Source: Amyelois transitella
Taxonomy: Eukaryota > Arthropoda > Insecta > Lepidoptera > Pyralidae
Assembly: GCF_032362555.1 (NCBI RefSeq)
Contig: NC_083507.1
Span: 9,179,001-9,243,000 of the forward strand
Direction of reading: 5' to 3'
DNA: 64,000 bases
Below are positions 24,601-36,021 of the stretch, in pieces. Both the position numbers and the translations under genes were made by a program. Under the pieces are notes generated by a model. That model did no database searches, was not told the origin of the DNA, and saw only the letters and a list, made by a program, of their open reading frames with translations. Every line of letters starts with the position of its first letter. Position 1 is the first letter of the stretch.

Positions 24601-25072
24601 GTAGAGCCAAATTTTCAAATGCATTTTACCTGTAAACTTCGTAAGCACAAGTAGGTAGGTACCTATGGATCCGCGAAATGCATCATGCATATGATTTACA
24701 TCGCGAAATCTTTTCACAATATGAAAAGATTTCGCGAAACTACTTTTTTTGGGAATTTTTGATTTGTACTTGTTATCCTTTAGTCGCCTTCTGCAGAATC
24801 CAATCCACAGAAAGAAAAAATGAAGAGATAACGTGTATGGTTTTGCAACAACACCAATACCTATAATAGAAACCGATACCCGCACCATTTAGGTATTAGG
24901 CAACATCAGGCGCAAAACAATTTCATCTATGTTTCATCAGATCATTGTAGGTACCTCGGGCGTAAAAATCCGACGCGGTTTCTTTGCCAATGCCGGTGTT
25001 ACTGCCTGTCACAATAGCAGTTTGTCCATCCAGACGTCGTTTGCTCTTACACCAACCACTCACACAATCCAT
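21631..25072 (-). CDS. Retinol dehydrogenase 11-14-like SDR, copy A
   Basis: Short-chain dehydrogenase/reductase of the RDH11-14 type, which reduce or oxidise retinoids and other lipophilic carbonyls with NADP(H). Five exons join in phase: 25072-24955, 24554-24192, 23172-23048, 22775-22558 and 21775-21631, giving 322 residues. The Rossmann motif TGSNTGIG is at residues 22-29, LVNNAGIM in exon 2, the catalytic Ser in VCVSSLLHK, and the Tyr-Lys pair in YANSK at 183-187. SLHPGVIRTDIGR matches the family's cofactor loop. No hydrophobic anchor precedes the Rossmann fold, unlike vertebrate RDH11. Exon lengths 118/363/125/218/145 nearly equal those of copy B downstream, marking a tandem duplication. 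Intron 4 (21776-22557) holds a SINE and a Helitron end. The actual substrate in the insect is unknown. Confidence 0.93.
22078..22347 (-). mobile_element. Full-length SINE family A with 10-bp target duplication
   Basis: Tail at left (CATACATA repeats then ATAATCACGTC), head at right (CCACACGGC). It is flanked by ACTACATACT at 22068-22077 and 22348-22357. A Helitron 3' end follows immediately. In intron 4 of SDR copy A. Confidence 0.88.
22358..22523 (+). mobile_element. Helitron 3'-end fragment (Lep1-like)
   Basis: Ends GTGCGAAGCCGGGGCGGG followed by TTGCTAG|T, that is a GC-rich hairpin then CTAG before T, the Helitron signature. Upstream landmarks AAGTCGCTTCC and ACGGATTTTGACGCAG match a second copy at 25840-26041. 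The 5' end is not located. Naming as Lep1 is from memory of lepidopteran repeats. Confidence 0.7.
24701..24737. repeat. Perfect 16-bp hairpin, 5-nt loop
   Basis: Arms TCGCGAAATCTTTTCA (24701-24716) and TGAAAAGATTTCGCGA (24722-24737), loop CAATA. In intron 1 of SDR copy A. Confidence 0.9.
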
Positions 25073-25553
25073 TTTCTAAAAAAAAACTTAGTTTAGTACG
25101 CGTGCAGTGAGTACGTCGTGCAACGTAAGACTGACTCTACGATTATGATATATATGTTAATGTTAAGAGCGGATAGATTATTATCCATGTTATTTACCTA
25201 GAACATACTTAGACAAATACTTACATACTTAGACAAATACTTACGTAGGTAGGTAGGTAGGTACCTTTGCATGCGAATTTTAACTAACTCAAGCTTATGC
25301 CCAGCCTTTACATTCGTAGAAAGTTTGAGTCAATTTCTATGAACCGAGGTACCACGATTTTTATGATATCTTCTAAGACATTCAAGTTCATTATAAAGTT
25401 CAATACGCTACTTTTTTAAATGTAACAGACAGACAGACAGAATAATCAAAACAACACTTGAAAATAACCTTGTTTGTGGGTACGTCGAGGACGGCTGGCA
25501 ACTGATACTCCGTCCTTAGGATTCAACCTCGCTTTGAACCGGCTTTTAAATAT

Positions 25554-25835
25554 ACACAATTATATAATCGTGTGGTTCCCGGCACTAATACAAAAAAGAA
25601 TAGGACCACTCCATCCATTTCTCATGGATGTCGTAAAAGGCGACTAAGGGATAGGCTTATAAACATGGGATTCTTTTTTAGGCGATGGGCTAGCAACCTG
25701 TCACTATTTGAATCTCAATTCTATCATTAAGCCAAATAGCTGAACGTGGCCATTCAGTCTTTTCAAGACTGTTGGCTCTGTCTACCCCGCAAGGGATATA
25801 GACGTGACCATATGTAAGTATGTATGTATGTATGA
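25554..25835 (+). mobile_element. SINE family A, nearly complete
   Basis: Starts CGTGTGGTTCCCGGC (lacking the first bases) and ends GACGTGACCATATG then a TATG array. ATATAATC occurs at both ends as a possible short duplication. Close to the 32629 copy, hence young. Confidence 0.85.
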
Positions 25836-25839
25836 TATA

Positions 25840-26041
25840 ATCATTATCATTACATAAGTAAGTATTAAGCAAAGTCGCTTCCCATGTCTGTCCCTTTGTC
25901 TGTATGTATGTAGCGAGTTTAACACTACATAACGGATTTTGATGCAGTTTTTATAAGTAGATAGGAAGAAGGATTTAAGAGGAAGGTTAAGGTAAAGGTA
26001 TGTATAAATGCTACCTGTGCGAAGCCGGGGCGGATCGCTAG
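25840..26041 (+). mobile_element. Helitron 3'-end fragment (Lep1-like), second copy
   Basis: Shares AAGTCGCTTCC, ACGGATTTTGATGCAG and GTGCGAAGCCGGGGCGG with the 22358 copy and ends GATCGCTAG. The 5' limit is uncertain. Confidence 0.68.
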
Positions 26042-26246
26042 AGTACCTACGATATTAACTCTGACTGACTGATAGACAACTTATAGCCGAAATAAGTTTT
26101 CTAACAAAAATTTTACAACAATTACTAATATTATGTTCATAGGGAAGTGTAGCAGAGCAGAGGATTTTCTAATCAAGACAAAAGAACTGTTTTGATCAGA
26201 TAAACGAACAAAAATAACTTATTATTAGATATTAATTTTATTTTTA

Positions 26247-26297
26247 CATACATATATCACGTCTTTATCCCTTGCGGGGTAGACAGAGCTATCAGTC
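26247..26297 (-). mobile_element. SINE family A tail-only fragment
   Basis: About 50 bp matching the 3' end: ATACATATATCACGTC, then CCCTTGCGGGGTAGACAG. The rest is absent, the expected product of extreme 5' truncation. Confidence 0.75.
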
Positions 26298-27134
26298 TTT
26301 AATAATAATTATTATGTTTCTCCTCTTGGATTTCACTGGTCTATACACCCCGGATTTTTGAGAGGCTTGCGTGGAGAATTATTATTATTATTGTTTTTAA
26401 GAATTCTCGGATAATCATTACTTATAAACAATAGCGAAACAATTTGACAAGATAAGTAAGTGCCTATGTCATAGTTGTGTAAATACTAGGCTCTCAATTC
26501 AACAAATAACGCTTATATACAGCAAGATTACTTATCATTATCAATCATCTCAGATTAGTTTAAAGTAAAAATAATCTTAGTACTTTTTATCTTACCTTTA
26601 AGTGGTAATTTTATCGCCGTTAATTCTTGATCCTGTCGATTTCTACTCTCTTTAAAAACTAATCAATTAATGCTGAGTTAACACAACTTGTAAGTTCACG
26701 AAGATAGTCTTCCAAAAGCGAACACTAATAACTAAGTAGCTTAGTATAATTAGTTGCTACACAAACAGCATGGGAGGAATACTGACAAGTGCACAGAGTG
26801 TTTTGTACTGTAAAATAATACGCCTTCACATACACAAATAAAACGTATGTGTAAATGTACGTAGCTACGGCGACCAACGAGGCCGCTGGTGGTAACTCGA
26901 GTAGAATCAAAAGCCGGTCAGATTGACCGATAGAAGCATCGACTCAAACTCAAGTGTCACGTGACAATTATCGTTAGTAGCGGCGTAGACAGTAACTAGT
27001 CGGGCTAGCCCCCAGAGCACCCGAACCTTGGGATTTATTTGACTTATACATATAGATAACAATAGCATGTCTTCTGCAATCGTATATTTTTCAAGGTCAC
27101 ATACAGTTGAATGACCTAATGATTGATTACAAAA

Positions 27135-27215
27135 TGGTATAGCCCATCGCATAATAGTTTGTAAGTCTTTCTTGATTGACTTTTACAATCTGCGGGGGAA
27201 AGGAAGCAGTTGAGG
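27135..27215 (-). mobile_element. SINE family A internal fragment
   Basis: Weak match through AGCCCATCGC, TTTGTAAG, GACTTTTACA and GGGGGAAAG. Old and truncated. Confidence 0.45.
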
Positions 27216-28075
27216 CACTTTATGCGATTTTTTTACTTATATACCTACCTTTATTCTTTGGTGCATTCAATCTAAACCTGTTTATTTTTTTAACAATTCA
27301 TTTACACCGATAACATGAATGATAAACACAAGAAAGAATAGTACCTACATAAGTTCTGCTTATTTATTTTTAAATGTTTGGGATGGGAAAACTATGTTAT
27401 GGACAAAATCGACATGATAACGATGGTGGCATCCTAGACCGGCCATCTTTGAGAATTTCAAAGCCTGCCGTGGTTGCAATCAGTTGCACCCTTTCTTTTA
27501 TAGCTACGCCACTGCCGTGAAATCCATGACGTATCGTGACCGTGGCCATGATACTTATCGGTTTTATGTTATTTTTGGTGTCGAGTCATGGTAAAGTAGT
27601 AGATAAAGTCAATATACATTTTTAATGTACCTAACTACGAAAGTAAATTGCCCCAAATTACAGCTCTTTCTATCAATGTAGTAGTACTGTAGTAGGTATA
27701 TATCTACGAAGAAAATACCACCTGAAAAAAAGCATGTAAGTACTTAAAAACTTTCAGAATGCTGGCATTAATAATATCAATATTATACTATTATAAAAGA
27801 AATATTCGTAGGTATACCTACTAGCTTTTACAAAAAGTGACGAAATTAGCACAAAAAAAGCAATGAATTAAACGATCCCTGACAACGAATAGTTTAATTT
27901 TTTTGCCGAAGTTTGATGTATTTCTTTGTTTTTAATATTTTTTATGGTTTTTGTGCCGTCCACCGATTTTTATTCTTACTTCTTTTTCTGACTTTTTTGG
28001 TATCTTATCTACTCGTATATTGAAGACGAACTTTAGTTCTAAATTAGTTCTAGATTTGCACCAATACAAAAAAGA

Positions 28076-28236
28076 TATGTTTACAAACTTGGGATTCTTT
28101 TTTAGGCGATGGGCTAGAAACCTGTCACTTTTTGAATCTCAATTCAATCATTAGCTGAACATAGCCATTCAGTCTTTTCAAGACTGTTGGCCCTGTCTAC
28201 CCTGCAAGGGATATAGACGTGACCATATGTATGTAT
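28076..28236 (+). mobile_element. SINE family A, 5'-truncated
   Basis: Begins ATGTTTACAAACTTGGGATTC and ends GATATAGACGTGACCATATG then TATGTATG. Tail retained, head lost. Confidence 0.83.
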
Positions 28237-28595
28237 GATTCATACTAAGTGACATGACATAACTTTGCATGTTATGTGAACTTGAAAAAGGATTTAGCCA
28301 CGAGTTATTTAACCACAAAAATCTATGAATGACGGTTTTGTTTCCTTCGTGATTTAGAAGTTTAGAATCTAAGGATCCTCTATGTCTTTATCTTCATGTG
28401 AATTTTTTTCAAACTTAGGTAGGTAAGTATGTAATTACGTACTCAGTTTAACACAAACCTCCTGATGCTTGCTCCATGCACTTTTAAAATATAATAGGTG
28501 GATATGCTAGAAATGTATGAAATAACTAGTATAACGTAAATATTTTTATTTTTGTAAAAATTACAAATATATTAAATATAAATATAACAAAATAA

Positions 28596-28652
28596 ATGCT
28601 CTTACTGTATACTTATGCTCTTACTGTATACTTATGCTCTCACTGTATACTT
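28596..28652. repeat. 19-bp unit repeated three times
   Basis: Unit ATGCTCTTACTGTATACTT, third copy with one change (TCAC for TTAC). It lies about 50 bp beyond the stop of SDR copy B, in its 3' UTR or downstream region. Confidence 0.9.
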
Positions 28653-28699
28653 AATGGATATACTTATTATAAAACACTGTCAACGAATTTTAGCGACTT

Positions 28700-31091
28700 C
28701 TAAGCCGCTTTGAACGGATCGAAGTCGAGTCCGACCAGCTTTTCTGACAGCCCCCACAGCTTCTTAGCATTTTCGTCGTCTAAAGCCATTTGCGATGGGG
28801 TTGTTACTTGGCAGTCGCTGAAAAATTGACAATTATTTATAAAACTAGGTACCTACTTACATGAGAGCAGTACGTACCGATTGTAAATCATACCGAAGTG
28901 TAATGATTAGTCTATTTTAAAGATTGAAGATACTTTTTAATTCATCCCTATTATAGTTAATGGTAATAAATATATATAGATTGAAAAGTTCCATGTCAGG
29001 TTTGGGAAAGTTCTTACCATCAGTGAACCTATGCGAAACAAGAGCACCTATCTATAGACAAATTATAATTAAACGTTTGCGTACTTACCTGTAATACAAG
29101 CCTGTCTCATTGGCACATTTCTCATCAACAGCACAATATATGGTGGTCTGCGCACCAAGCTCTGGAGACTTGATGAACGGCCCGAAGATGAAGCCAAAAA
29201 GCGTCCGCGCAAAAGGAAACAAGGTTTTATCAAAATGTCGTCCCAACTCTGTCTTTATTACTCCTGGGTGTAAACTGTATGTGTTTACCCCTTCAATGTT
29301 ATGTTCCTGTGGATTATATAAAAAATAATTAAAACAATAACAAGGCGAGAACAATCAGTATAATAAATACGTTTTAGTCACAGATTACTTTTTAAATTAT
29401 ACATTAAGGAGAAAGCAACTAGGGGAGAGTGGAAACGGAAAGTTCAAACCATAGATAGATTTAAGGAAATTCCGTTTCCGCTCATTTAAGGTGTATTTTC
29501 ATTCTATTTTTGTTTAAACGTTAGGATTGTGGATTCGAAATCATGTTTGCTTATTTATTTGTTGTCTCTTCACGCGTTATTTACTAAATCAATCTTCATG
29601 AAAATTTGCGTAAATGTAATTAAGAATCAAGAGAAAAACGACACAAAAGTTATAAAGGGTACTTTTCATCCTAATAAAAACTATAGTTCCCGTGAGACTT
29701 GCGAAAAAACTGTTTTCCTTTGTAAGCGGTGCTAAATTTGCGTGAAGGTGGCGCTAGGCTAAATGGAGGTGAAAGTTAGTGTAAAAATCACGTCTCTTAC
29801 GCTTTTACAGCTAAATACTGGGTCTCATGATTTGAAATTTGGTATGGAGGTTTCAACTGTGGTCAGCTATGAGAGGATTTCTCATGGGAATACGAGAACC
29901 GAGAACGGATATTAACGAGATTTTTTGTTATACTTGATGCTGACTTTTTAAATATAAACTTATGCAGACTGACTTTTTGAAATTCCATTGAATATAGGCG
30001 GATAATGAAATTGATGGTTCAGCTTAATTTACAATATATTTCGAGCAAACATATGTATGTAAGTACTAACTTACCGAATGGCCTTTTTATAAGTATTTTT
30101 ATGTTTAATCTAAGTTTAATTCTTATTTTTTAGCTTAATTTTAGAAGACCAGACATTCATCATCAGTCGGTGATGTAGCATTTTATTTTTATTATTATAT
30201 TTAATAATAAAATTATATTGTATTTTTAAATGTTCACAAATGTTTATTTATTGGTTTACCTTTAATTTAGCTGCTAGCTCCCTGGAAAACAAAACGTTTG
30301 CAAGTTTACTACGACTGTATGCTTCAATGGGACTATATGTTCGGGATTCATAATTTAAATCATCTAAATTCAATCCCCGTCCTGAAATAAATAAAATAAT
30401 TTATATTATAAATCCTATTAGTTTATTTATTTAAGACAAATATCTAAACCAGTCTAACAAAACAACATACTACTGTGGGCTCTCGATGAAACAGTGACGA
30501 TCCGAGCAGGTTTGCTTTTAATGATTCGCGGCAAAAGTAGCAACGTAAACAGGAAATGTCCCAAATGATTAGTTCCAAATTGAATGTCGAAGCCGTCTTC
30601 TGTCTTTCCTTGCGGGCACATCATAACTCCGGCATTATTCACCAGAATATTTATCTGTGTTTCTGTATCCAAAATAGTTTTAGCGCATTCTCGTACAGAG
30701 TTTAACGACATAAGATCACATTTTACTACCACTAATTGCCCTTTGTCTGGCCAGTTTTTGCATTTTTCCTCGATGTCTTTTTTTGCTTCTTCTGCTCTTT
30801 CCAAACTGCGACAAGCCATTATTATTTTAGCTCCTGAAAAAATATTGGCTTAATAAAAGTAATTTTCATGTACTGTAAAAAGTATATTACAAAAATTATA
30901 TCATTTTTTTTTCATCAAAATGAATTTAGAATAAATTTTTATAAAAGTCATTCAAGGAAATACTTATTTTTACCTCTTTTATAAAAATCCAAAACAGTTT
31001 CTTTGCCAATGCCAGTATTACAGCCAGTTATTACGGCTGTTTTGCCAGCTAATTTAACTGCGCTGTAACAACGACCACTGAAAAATGGCAT
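28700..31091 (-). CDS. Retinol dehydrogenase 11-14-like SDR, copy B
   Basis: Second member of the tandem SDR pair. Five exons join in phase: 31091-30974, 30833-30471, 30381-30260, 29306-29089 and 28817-28700, giving 312 residues. The cofactor motif TGCNTGIG, LVNNAGVM, the catalytic Ser in VTVSSRAHS and the YSRSK Tyr-Lys pair are intact. Exons 1, 2 and 4 have exactly the lengths of copy A (118, 363, 218) with the same phases. Exons 3 and 5 differ by whole codons. The C-terminus is shorter, ending GLDFDPFKAA, and diverges from copy A, so the two may differ in substrate or membrane contact. A TTTATT at 28546 could be its polyadenylation signal on the minus strand. Family assignment firm, substrate unknown. 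Confidence 0.93.
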
Positions 31092-32349
31092 TTTTATTGT
31101 TGCTACTTATTTCACTTAGTCTGAACCCTGAAACATTAGACATTGTTGAAAATTAAAAATAAAAATTTCTAATTGTTAACTAAGTTCAAATTTAAATCTA
31201 ACCGTATCTTAACCTCACTTAAGACTTTAAGATATTTATGCTATCATTAAATCATTAAATAAAATTTACAGTACCTATGTAGGTATATAGCTGTGGAATG
31301 TTCTACTCTACTCTTATATGTATCAGAGTTAATGGATATACAAATAAAAGTACAACGGTTACATTTTACACATATATAGGCAACTTATTACTAAAATTAA
31401 AAAATAGCTAGTATTAAATAAATGTACACAGAATATAATGATAATACTAATAAACAAATAAAGACAAAATATTCTATTGATTATACTAGGTAAATATATT
31501 CCTTATTCCACGAAATATATTCGGATTCAGAAAATTAAACTTTGTTGAAACCTATATTAGCGATTAGCCTTTTATTACAATTTAGATAATAATTTACCAA
31601 TAAACAAATATTATATGGAATGATGAATTTATATAATAGTAACATTACTTACCTGGAAGAAATCACGAACTTTACTAAATACCTACAATTTATCTAAGTA
31701 GGTAATTAAATATATTATTAATAATATCGGTTGTATATCCTTCACTCGACCAAATCAACTGAACGAGACTCACAACACAACACGTAGGTATGATGACACA
31801 ACACAAAATAACGGTACAACGGTATTTTTATTTCGTGAGGTATATTTTTATCTAAAGGCAGGTTAAGATCAAAAATCTGTATAAGTGTATTCATTTGTAT
31901 CAAAAAAATATGTAATGTTTTATTGTACATTCCATTATCTAACGCAAATCTAACGTAATGGAAATAGACCTTAAAACTGAGGTCACGTCTAATGGCCAAT
32001 TCAATTACGTAAAAAATCTTACTACATGGGTATCTTACGTCAATGTCAATGAATGCCAAAAATTCTAAATTAAAAATCTTGTGGTGCTTTTCTTTTGACA
32101 GACAGAACATACAGAAGGAACAAAAGTGGCAAAAGTTACAAAATGACATATGATTAGTTTATCACTGTTATTATAACAAATAAACTGAAATAAACAAACA
32201 AATGTCAAATCAAGGTCCACAACAGTGAGAGATTGACTCATCATAGATCTATAAAGCAAATATCTCCTAGTTTAAAAAGTGTTAAAAGAAGCAACTCTGC
32301 CTTATCACGTAGCAGAAGCAAGCTTTTTATAAAGTACTCTTTAATTCTA
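31092..32349. other. Divergent intergenic region, SDR copy B / acid phosphatase
   Basis: Separates two start codons on opposite strands by about 1.26 kb, so both promoters should be here. A 135-codon minus frame (31742-32149) rich in Phe/Cys shows no family features, and I treat it as chance. Confidence 0.5.
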
Positions 32350-35300
32350 ATGGAGTATGACAATGACGATAATACCTGGCGAAGACAGTCTTTGCCGAAG
32401 ACTTCGCGTTCAGGCTGCTGTCAGATCCCCAAGAGATCCACGACGGTGGCTGTAGTAGTCCTGGGCTTGGCCGTACTGAGCTGCCTGCTTGGATACTGCG
32501 TGCTCAGTGAAACTCTACCATACGAATCCAAAACATTGCGGCTTGTTGTTATTGTAATTGTTTCTTTTCATTTGCATATTACCAATTTTTTTGCTTTCGA
32601 CTTAATACATTATCCAATTTTTTAACTTACATACATACATACATATGGTCACGTCTATATCCCTTGCGGGGAAGACAGAGCCAACAGTCTTGAAAAGACT
32701 GAATGGCCACGTTCAGCTATTTGGCTTAACGATAGAATTGAGATTCAACTAGTGACAGGTTGCTAGCCCATCGCCTAAAAAAAATCCCAAGTTTGTAAGC
32801 CTATCCCTTAGTCGCCTTTTACGACATCCATGGGAAAGAGATGGAGTGGTCCTATTCTTTTTTGTATTGGTGCCGGGAGCCACACGGCATTTTTTAACTT
32901 CATGTTGTGTAAGGAAGATTTTTATTCAAACTCGATGGTCTAACAAAACATGGAACAATATTCATTATTTAACAGAAAATCTTTTGGGAATGATTCAGTC
33001 AAAATATGTAGCAACATATAAGTTAAAATAATCTCAACACATTTTCAGTTTTTCCGGCATGGAGCCCGCACACCCACTCACACATATAAAAGTGATCCCT
33101 TCAAGAATTACCAGTGGCCTGATGGATTGGGGAGTCTTACAAATGTAAATATTAGCTATTCATTCTTCATTCTTATTTGATTTACTAATGGACAGCTATA
33201 ATGCAAAGGTTTTCATTGTCCTGTTGACATGTGAAAAAATATTTTACAGGTGCAAAATATTTGACTTGTGACTATTGGCTCCGATTTCCATATCAAATCT
33301 TGTCATTTTTTATTCAACTATAAAAAGTCAGTGTTCATAAATGTTGATTCTACATTTTACAGGTGGGAAAACTTCAACTCTATGAATTAGGAAAGAAATA
33401 CAGGAGCTACTACGCCAATTTTATCCCAGAGGAATATTATGAGAAGGATGTATACATACGTAGCAGCGACAAATCCCGGTGCATGATGAGTGCATACACC
33501 TTCCTGGCAGGGTTGTACCCGCCCACTGAGCGTCAGATGTGGCATCCTGAGATTCCTTGGCAACCCATACCTGTGCACTCTCTTCCCAGGGAATTGGATA
33601 ATGTAGGATTTTTAGCAAATAAATTTAAGTTCTTATTTTAAAATAAGGAGCATAGACAAAACCTTACTGTAAAACAATATTGACTACCTTGATAAGATTG
33701 TAAGTCAATCAAGAGTGCTCATAAACTTGAGTTTCATATTTTAGTCATTGGGCTAGCATCCCTTTATGAATCACTATCGGTGCCCGCAACTTCATCCGCG
33801 TGGAAAAGTTATTTTAGCCCCAAGAATGAATCATTTTCCTAGTTTTTTTTTTCACATTTTCAATTATTTCTTTGCTCTTTATAGCAGCGTGCGTGATGTT
33901 ATATAGCCTAAAGCCTTCCTTGATAAATGGTCTATTCGACGCAAAAATAATTTTTCAATTCGAACCAGTGGTTCCTGAGATTAGCATGTTCAAACAAACA
34001 AACTCTTCAGCTTTATAATATTAGTATAGATAAGCCTTAAGTTGGTAATCTATTGTAAGGGGTCAAGTTTGAATACTTCTCTCTCTTTCTGTGTGTCTGT
34101 TTTAGTCTTAAATCTCATTGAAACAACAATCACAAAATATAACTTTCTTATATTTTCAGATAGTAGCTGGCTCAAAGAAATGTAAACTTTTCACAGAGAT
34201 GTATGAAGAACTTAAAACTGAAAAGGATTTGGAGCCAAGGTTCAGTGAACTCTTCGATTACTTGTCTAAGTATACTAACCAGAGCATGCGGAGTGTTTTG
34301 GACGTAGACTTTTTGTACAGTTCAATGCTAGCACAGCAAGAAGCCGGCCTCAAGCTGCCTGAGTGGACTAAGAATGTGTTTCCTAACAAAATGCGTACAC
34401 CTTTCATGCTCAGCTTAGCCCTTTTGTCTTATAACGAGTCATTGCACAGGTTGCAAGTAGGTAAGGAATTTTATGTATTAAGTTTCAACTATGTTGTCAA
34501 ATGCATGTGATGCCATCTTTTAATTTACTCACAAATAAAATTATTTGGTTGATCAATGGCTTGAATGTGTCTTTTGGTGAGTCCAGGGCATTGTGATAAT
34601 TTAAAATACATCCATTCATATTTATTCCCAACTAAATTATATAAATGTGATGAGTCTCCAATATTTCACATCTAACTTGTGGTACTGATTTTGAACTAAA
34701 TTTTGTATGATTATCGTACAACATATAAAACACTATTCTATAAAATCTTGTAATATATAATTTGTCATTGCAGGCCCACTTCTAGGTGAAATACGTCAGC
34801 ATTTCAAGGAGGCCGAGAGCCACGAGAACACGGACCGCACACTCTACCTGTACTCGGGGCACGACGTCAACGTGGTGTCGCTGTGGCGCGCGCTCGGCCA
34901 CGAGGAACTGTTGGAGCCCGAGTACGGTGCCAGCATCGTGCTGGAATTGCATGAAGAAGTGGAGCAAGAGAGCTTCTTTGTTAAGGTACTTGAATATTTA
35001 CTACAAGTACTGAGTGAGTGACTGAAAGACAAAGCACAGACCAAACTGTCTAGTTTGCCTCAGTGGCGCAGCGGTAGTGTGCTTGTCTGCGACATGGTCC
35101 TAGGTTCGAATCCCGGCCAGGCCATGATGGGAAACGAACTTTCTCTGATTGGCCTGACTGATGTTTATAGTCTTACAAGCGGCTAACTCTATCTGTCCCG
35201 TATATAGTTATTTATTAAAATTTGTGGCATACAGATTGTATTTTGGAAATATCTTTTCACAAAAAAATTAAAATTTTATTTTCTTAAACTTTAAACCCAA

Positions 35301-35465
35301 AATACATATTTTCAGGCCTTTTATCGCAATAATACTAAAGTGGAGGTGCCAATGGAACTGAGACTGCCATTCTGTGATGACCCTTGTCCATACCCGATGT
35401 TCATCAAACATTTGGACAAGTTGGTTCCAGAGGATTGGGAGGCGGAGTGTCAAAATACAACATAA
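32350..35465 (+). CDS. Membrane-anchored histidine acid phosphatase, 400 aa
   Basis: Histidine-phosphatase-superfamily acid phosphatase related to prostatic and lysosomal acid phosphatases, which hydrolyse phosphomonoesters through a phosphohistidine. Six exons join in phase: 32350-32553, 33049-33144, 33363-33602, 34160-34460, 34774-34985 and 35316-35465. Residues 32-52 (VAVVVLGLAVLSCLL core) form a transmembrane segment after a basic N-terminus, predicting a type II protein with a luminal or extracellular catalytic domain. The nucleophile motif RHGARTP is at 71-77 and the proton-donor SGHD at 308-311; IRSSDKSRC supplies the second conserved Arg region. The C-terminus ends AECQNTT. Intron 1 carries a full SINE, intron 3 an RTE tail, intron 5 a tRNA-type SINE. 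Closest insect relatives include venom acid phosphatase-like proteins; physiological substrate unknown. Confidence 0.93.
32629..32888 (-). mobile_element. Young full-length SINE family A, 12-bp target duplication
   Basis: Cleanest copy in the window: 260 bp, tail at left (CATACATACATATGGTCACG), head at right (CCACACGGC). It is flanked by ATTTTTTAACTT at 32617-32628 and 32889-32900. It lies in intron 1 of the acid phosphatase gene, antisense to it. Confidence 0.92.
33690..33770 (+). mobile_element. SINE family A fragment
   Basis: Diverged block with AAACTTGAG, ATTGGGCTAGCA and CTTTATGAATC, matching the middle of family A. In intron 3 of the phosphatase gene. Confidence 0.45.
33778..34031 (+). 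mobile_element. RTE-type LINE 3' tail
   Basis: Begins GTGCCCGCAACTTCATCCGC and ends AAACAAACAAACTC then ATAATATTAGTATAGAT, the hallmark 3' end of lepidopteran RTE elements. Non-coding fragment in intron 3 of the phosphatase gene. Confidence 0.72.
35057..35213 (+). mobile_element. tRNA-derived SINE (family B)
   Basis: Polymerase III promoter boxes are plain: box A TGGCGCAGCGG and box B GGTTCGAATCC, in a tRNA-like 5' part, followed by a body with ACGAACTTTCTCTGAT and GTCCCGTATATA. In intron 5 of the phosphatase gene. A second copy is at 48121. Confidence 0.85.
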
Positions 35466-35546
35466 ATGTTCACAAGTATCATAGTTGAATGTTATGGAAA
35501 GGTTCCATCAGTGTTTTAACATGTATAGTGTATTCTTCACTACATA

Positions 35547-36021
35547 CAGGGTGACATTTAAAACAACTGCATCCTTTTAAACATAGACTATACCCATGCT
35601 TCTGAGCCGTTTGAGCCTATTTTTATTTAAATTAAACGTCATCATTTTCACATTTAAAAACCCCTCAAAAACTACGTCACACGCTTTATTAAAGACCAAT
35701 ACTACAAAAAGAAATTAAAACTAAACATGTAAATAAATGTCTGAAAAATAAATTATTTTTCTAGTATCAAGATCAAGTAAAGTACAGAGATGTCGAGATC
35801 GCTCAGCTGAATGAATTGTGTTGTTGACCTCTGAATCTTACGCGTCGCTTTCCGCCGGCCGGGGTGATATTACGTATTTAGGATCATGGATTTTGATACT
35901 TTTATTTTTTTTCGTACTTTCTGAAATATGAACCGATATTTTTCTTTTAACGTTTTTAAATATCCTTTAGATGAGTACACTTAACAGTTAAATTTATGCA
36001 GTTGAATTAAAAGTCACCCTG
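35547..36021. mobile_element. TA-flanked MITE, 475 bp
   Basis: Inverted termini CAGGGTGAC / GTCACCCTG, with similarity continuing about 28 bp inward through CAACTGCAT. TA dinucleotides abut both ends (35545-35546, 36022-36023), suggesting a Tc1/mariner-type element. No coding potential. It lies about 80 bp beyond the phosphatase stop and may be within its 3' UTR. Confidence 0.8.

Larger units (their letters stand above)
25073..28699. other. Intergenic region between tandem SDR genes
   Basis: No credible host frame. Contains a SINE (25554-25835), a Helitron end (25840-26041), short SINE pieces (26247-26297, 27135-27215), a truncated SINE (28076-28236), a 19-bp triplication (28596-28652) and several TAGG/TACC microsatellite runs such as 25244-25264. 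The promoter of copy A lies at the left edge and the 3' region of copy B at the right. Confidence 0.5.

Noticed and set aside
31742-32149. 135-codon minus frame rich in Phe and Cys
   Set aside because: No motif, no splice-linked partner, low-complexity start; it lies between two divergent promoters and is probably chance.
35057-35130. Possible tRNA gene
   Set aside because: Box A and B are good, but the sequence continues into a repeated SINE body also found at 48121, and the cloverleaf is not convincing.
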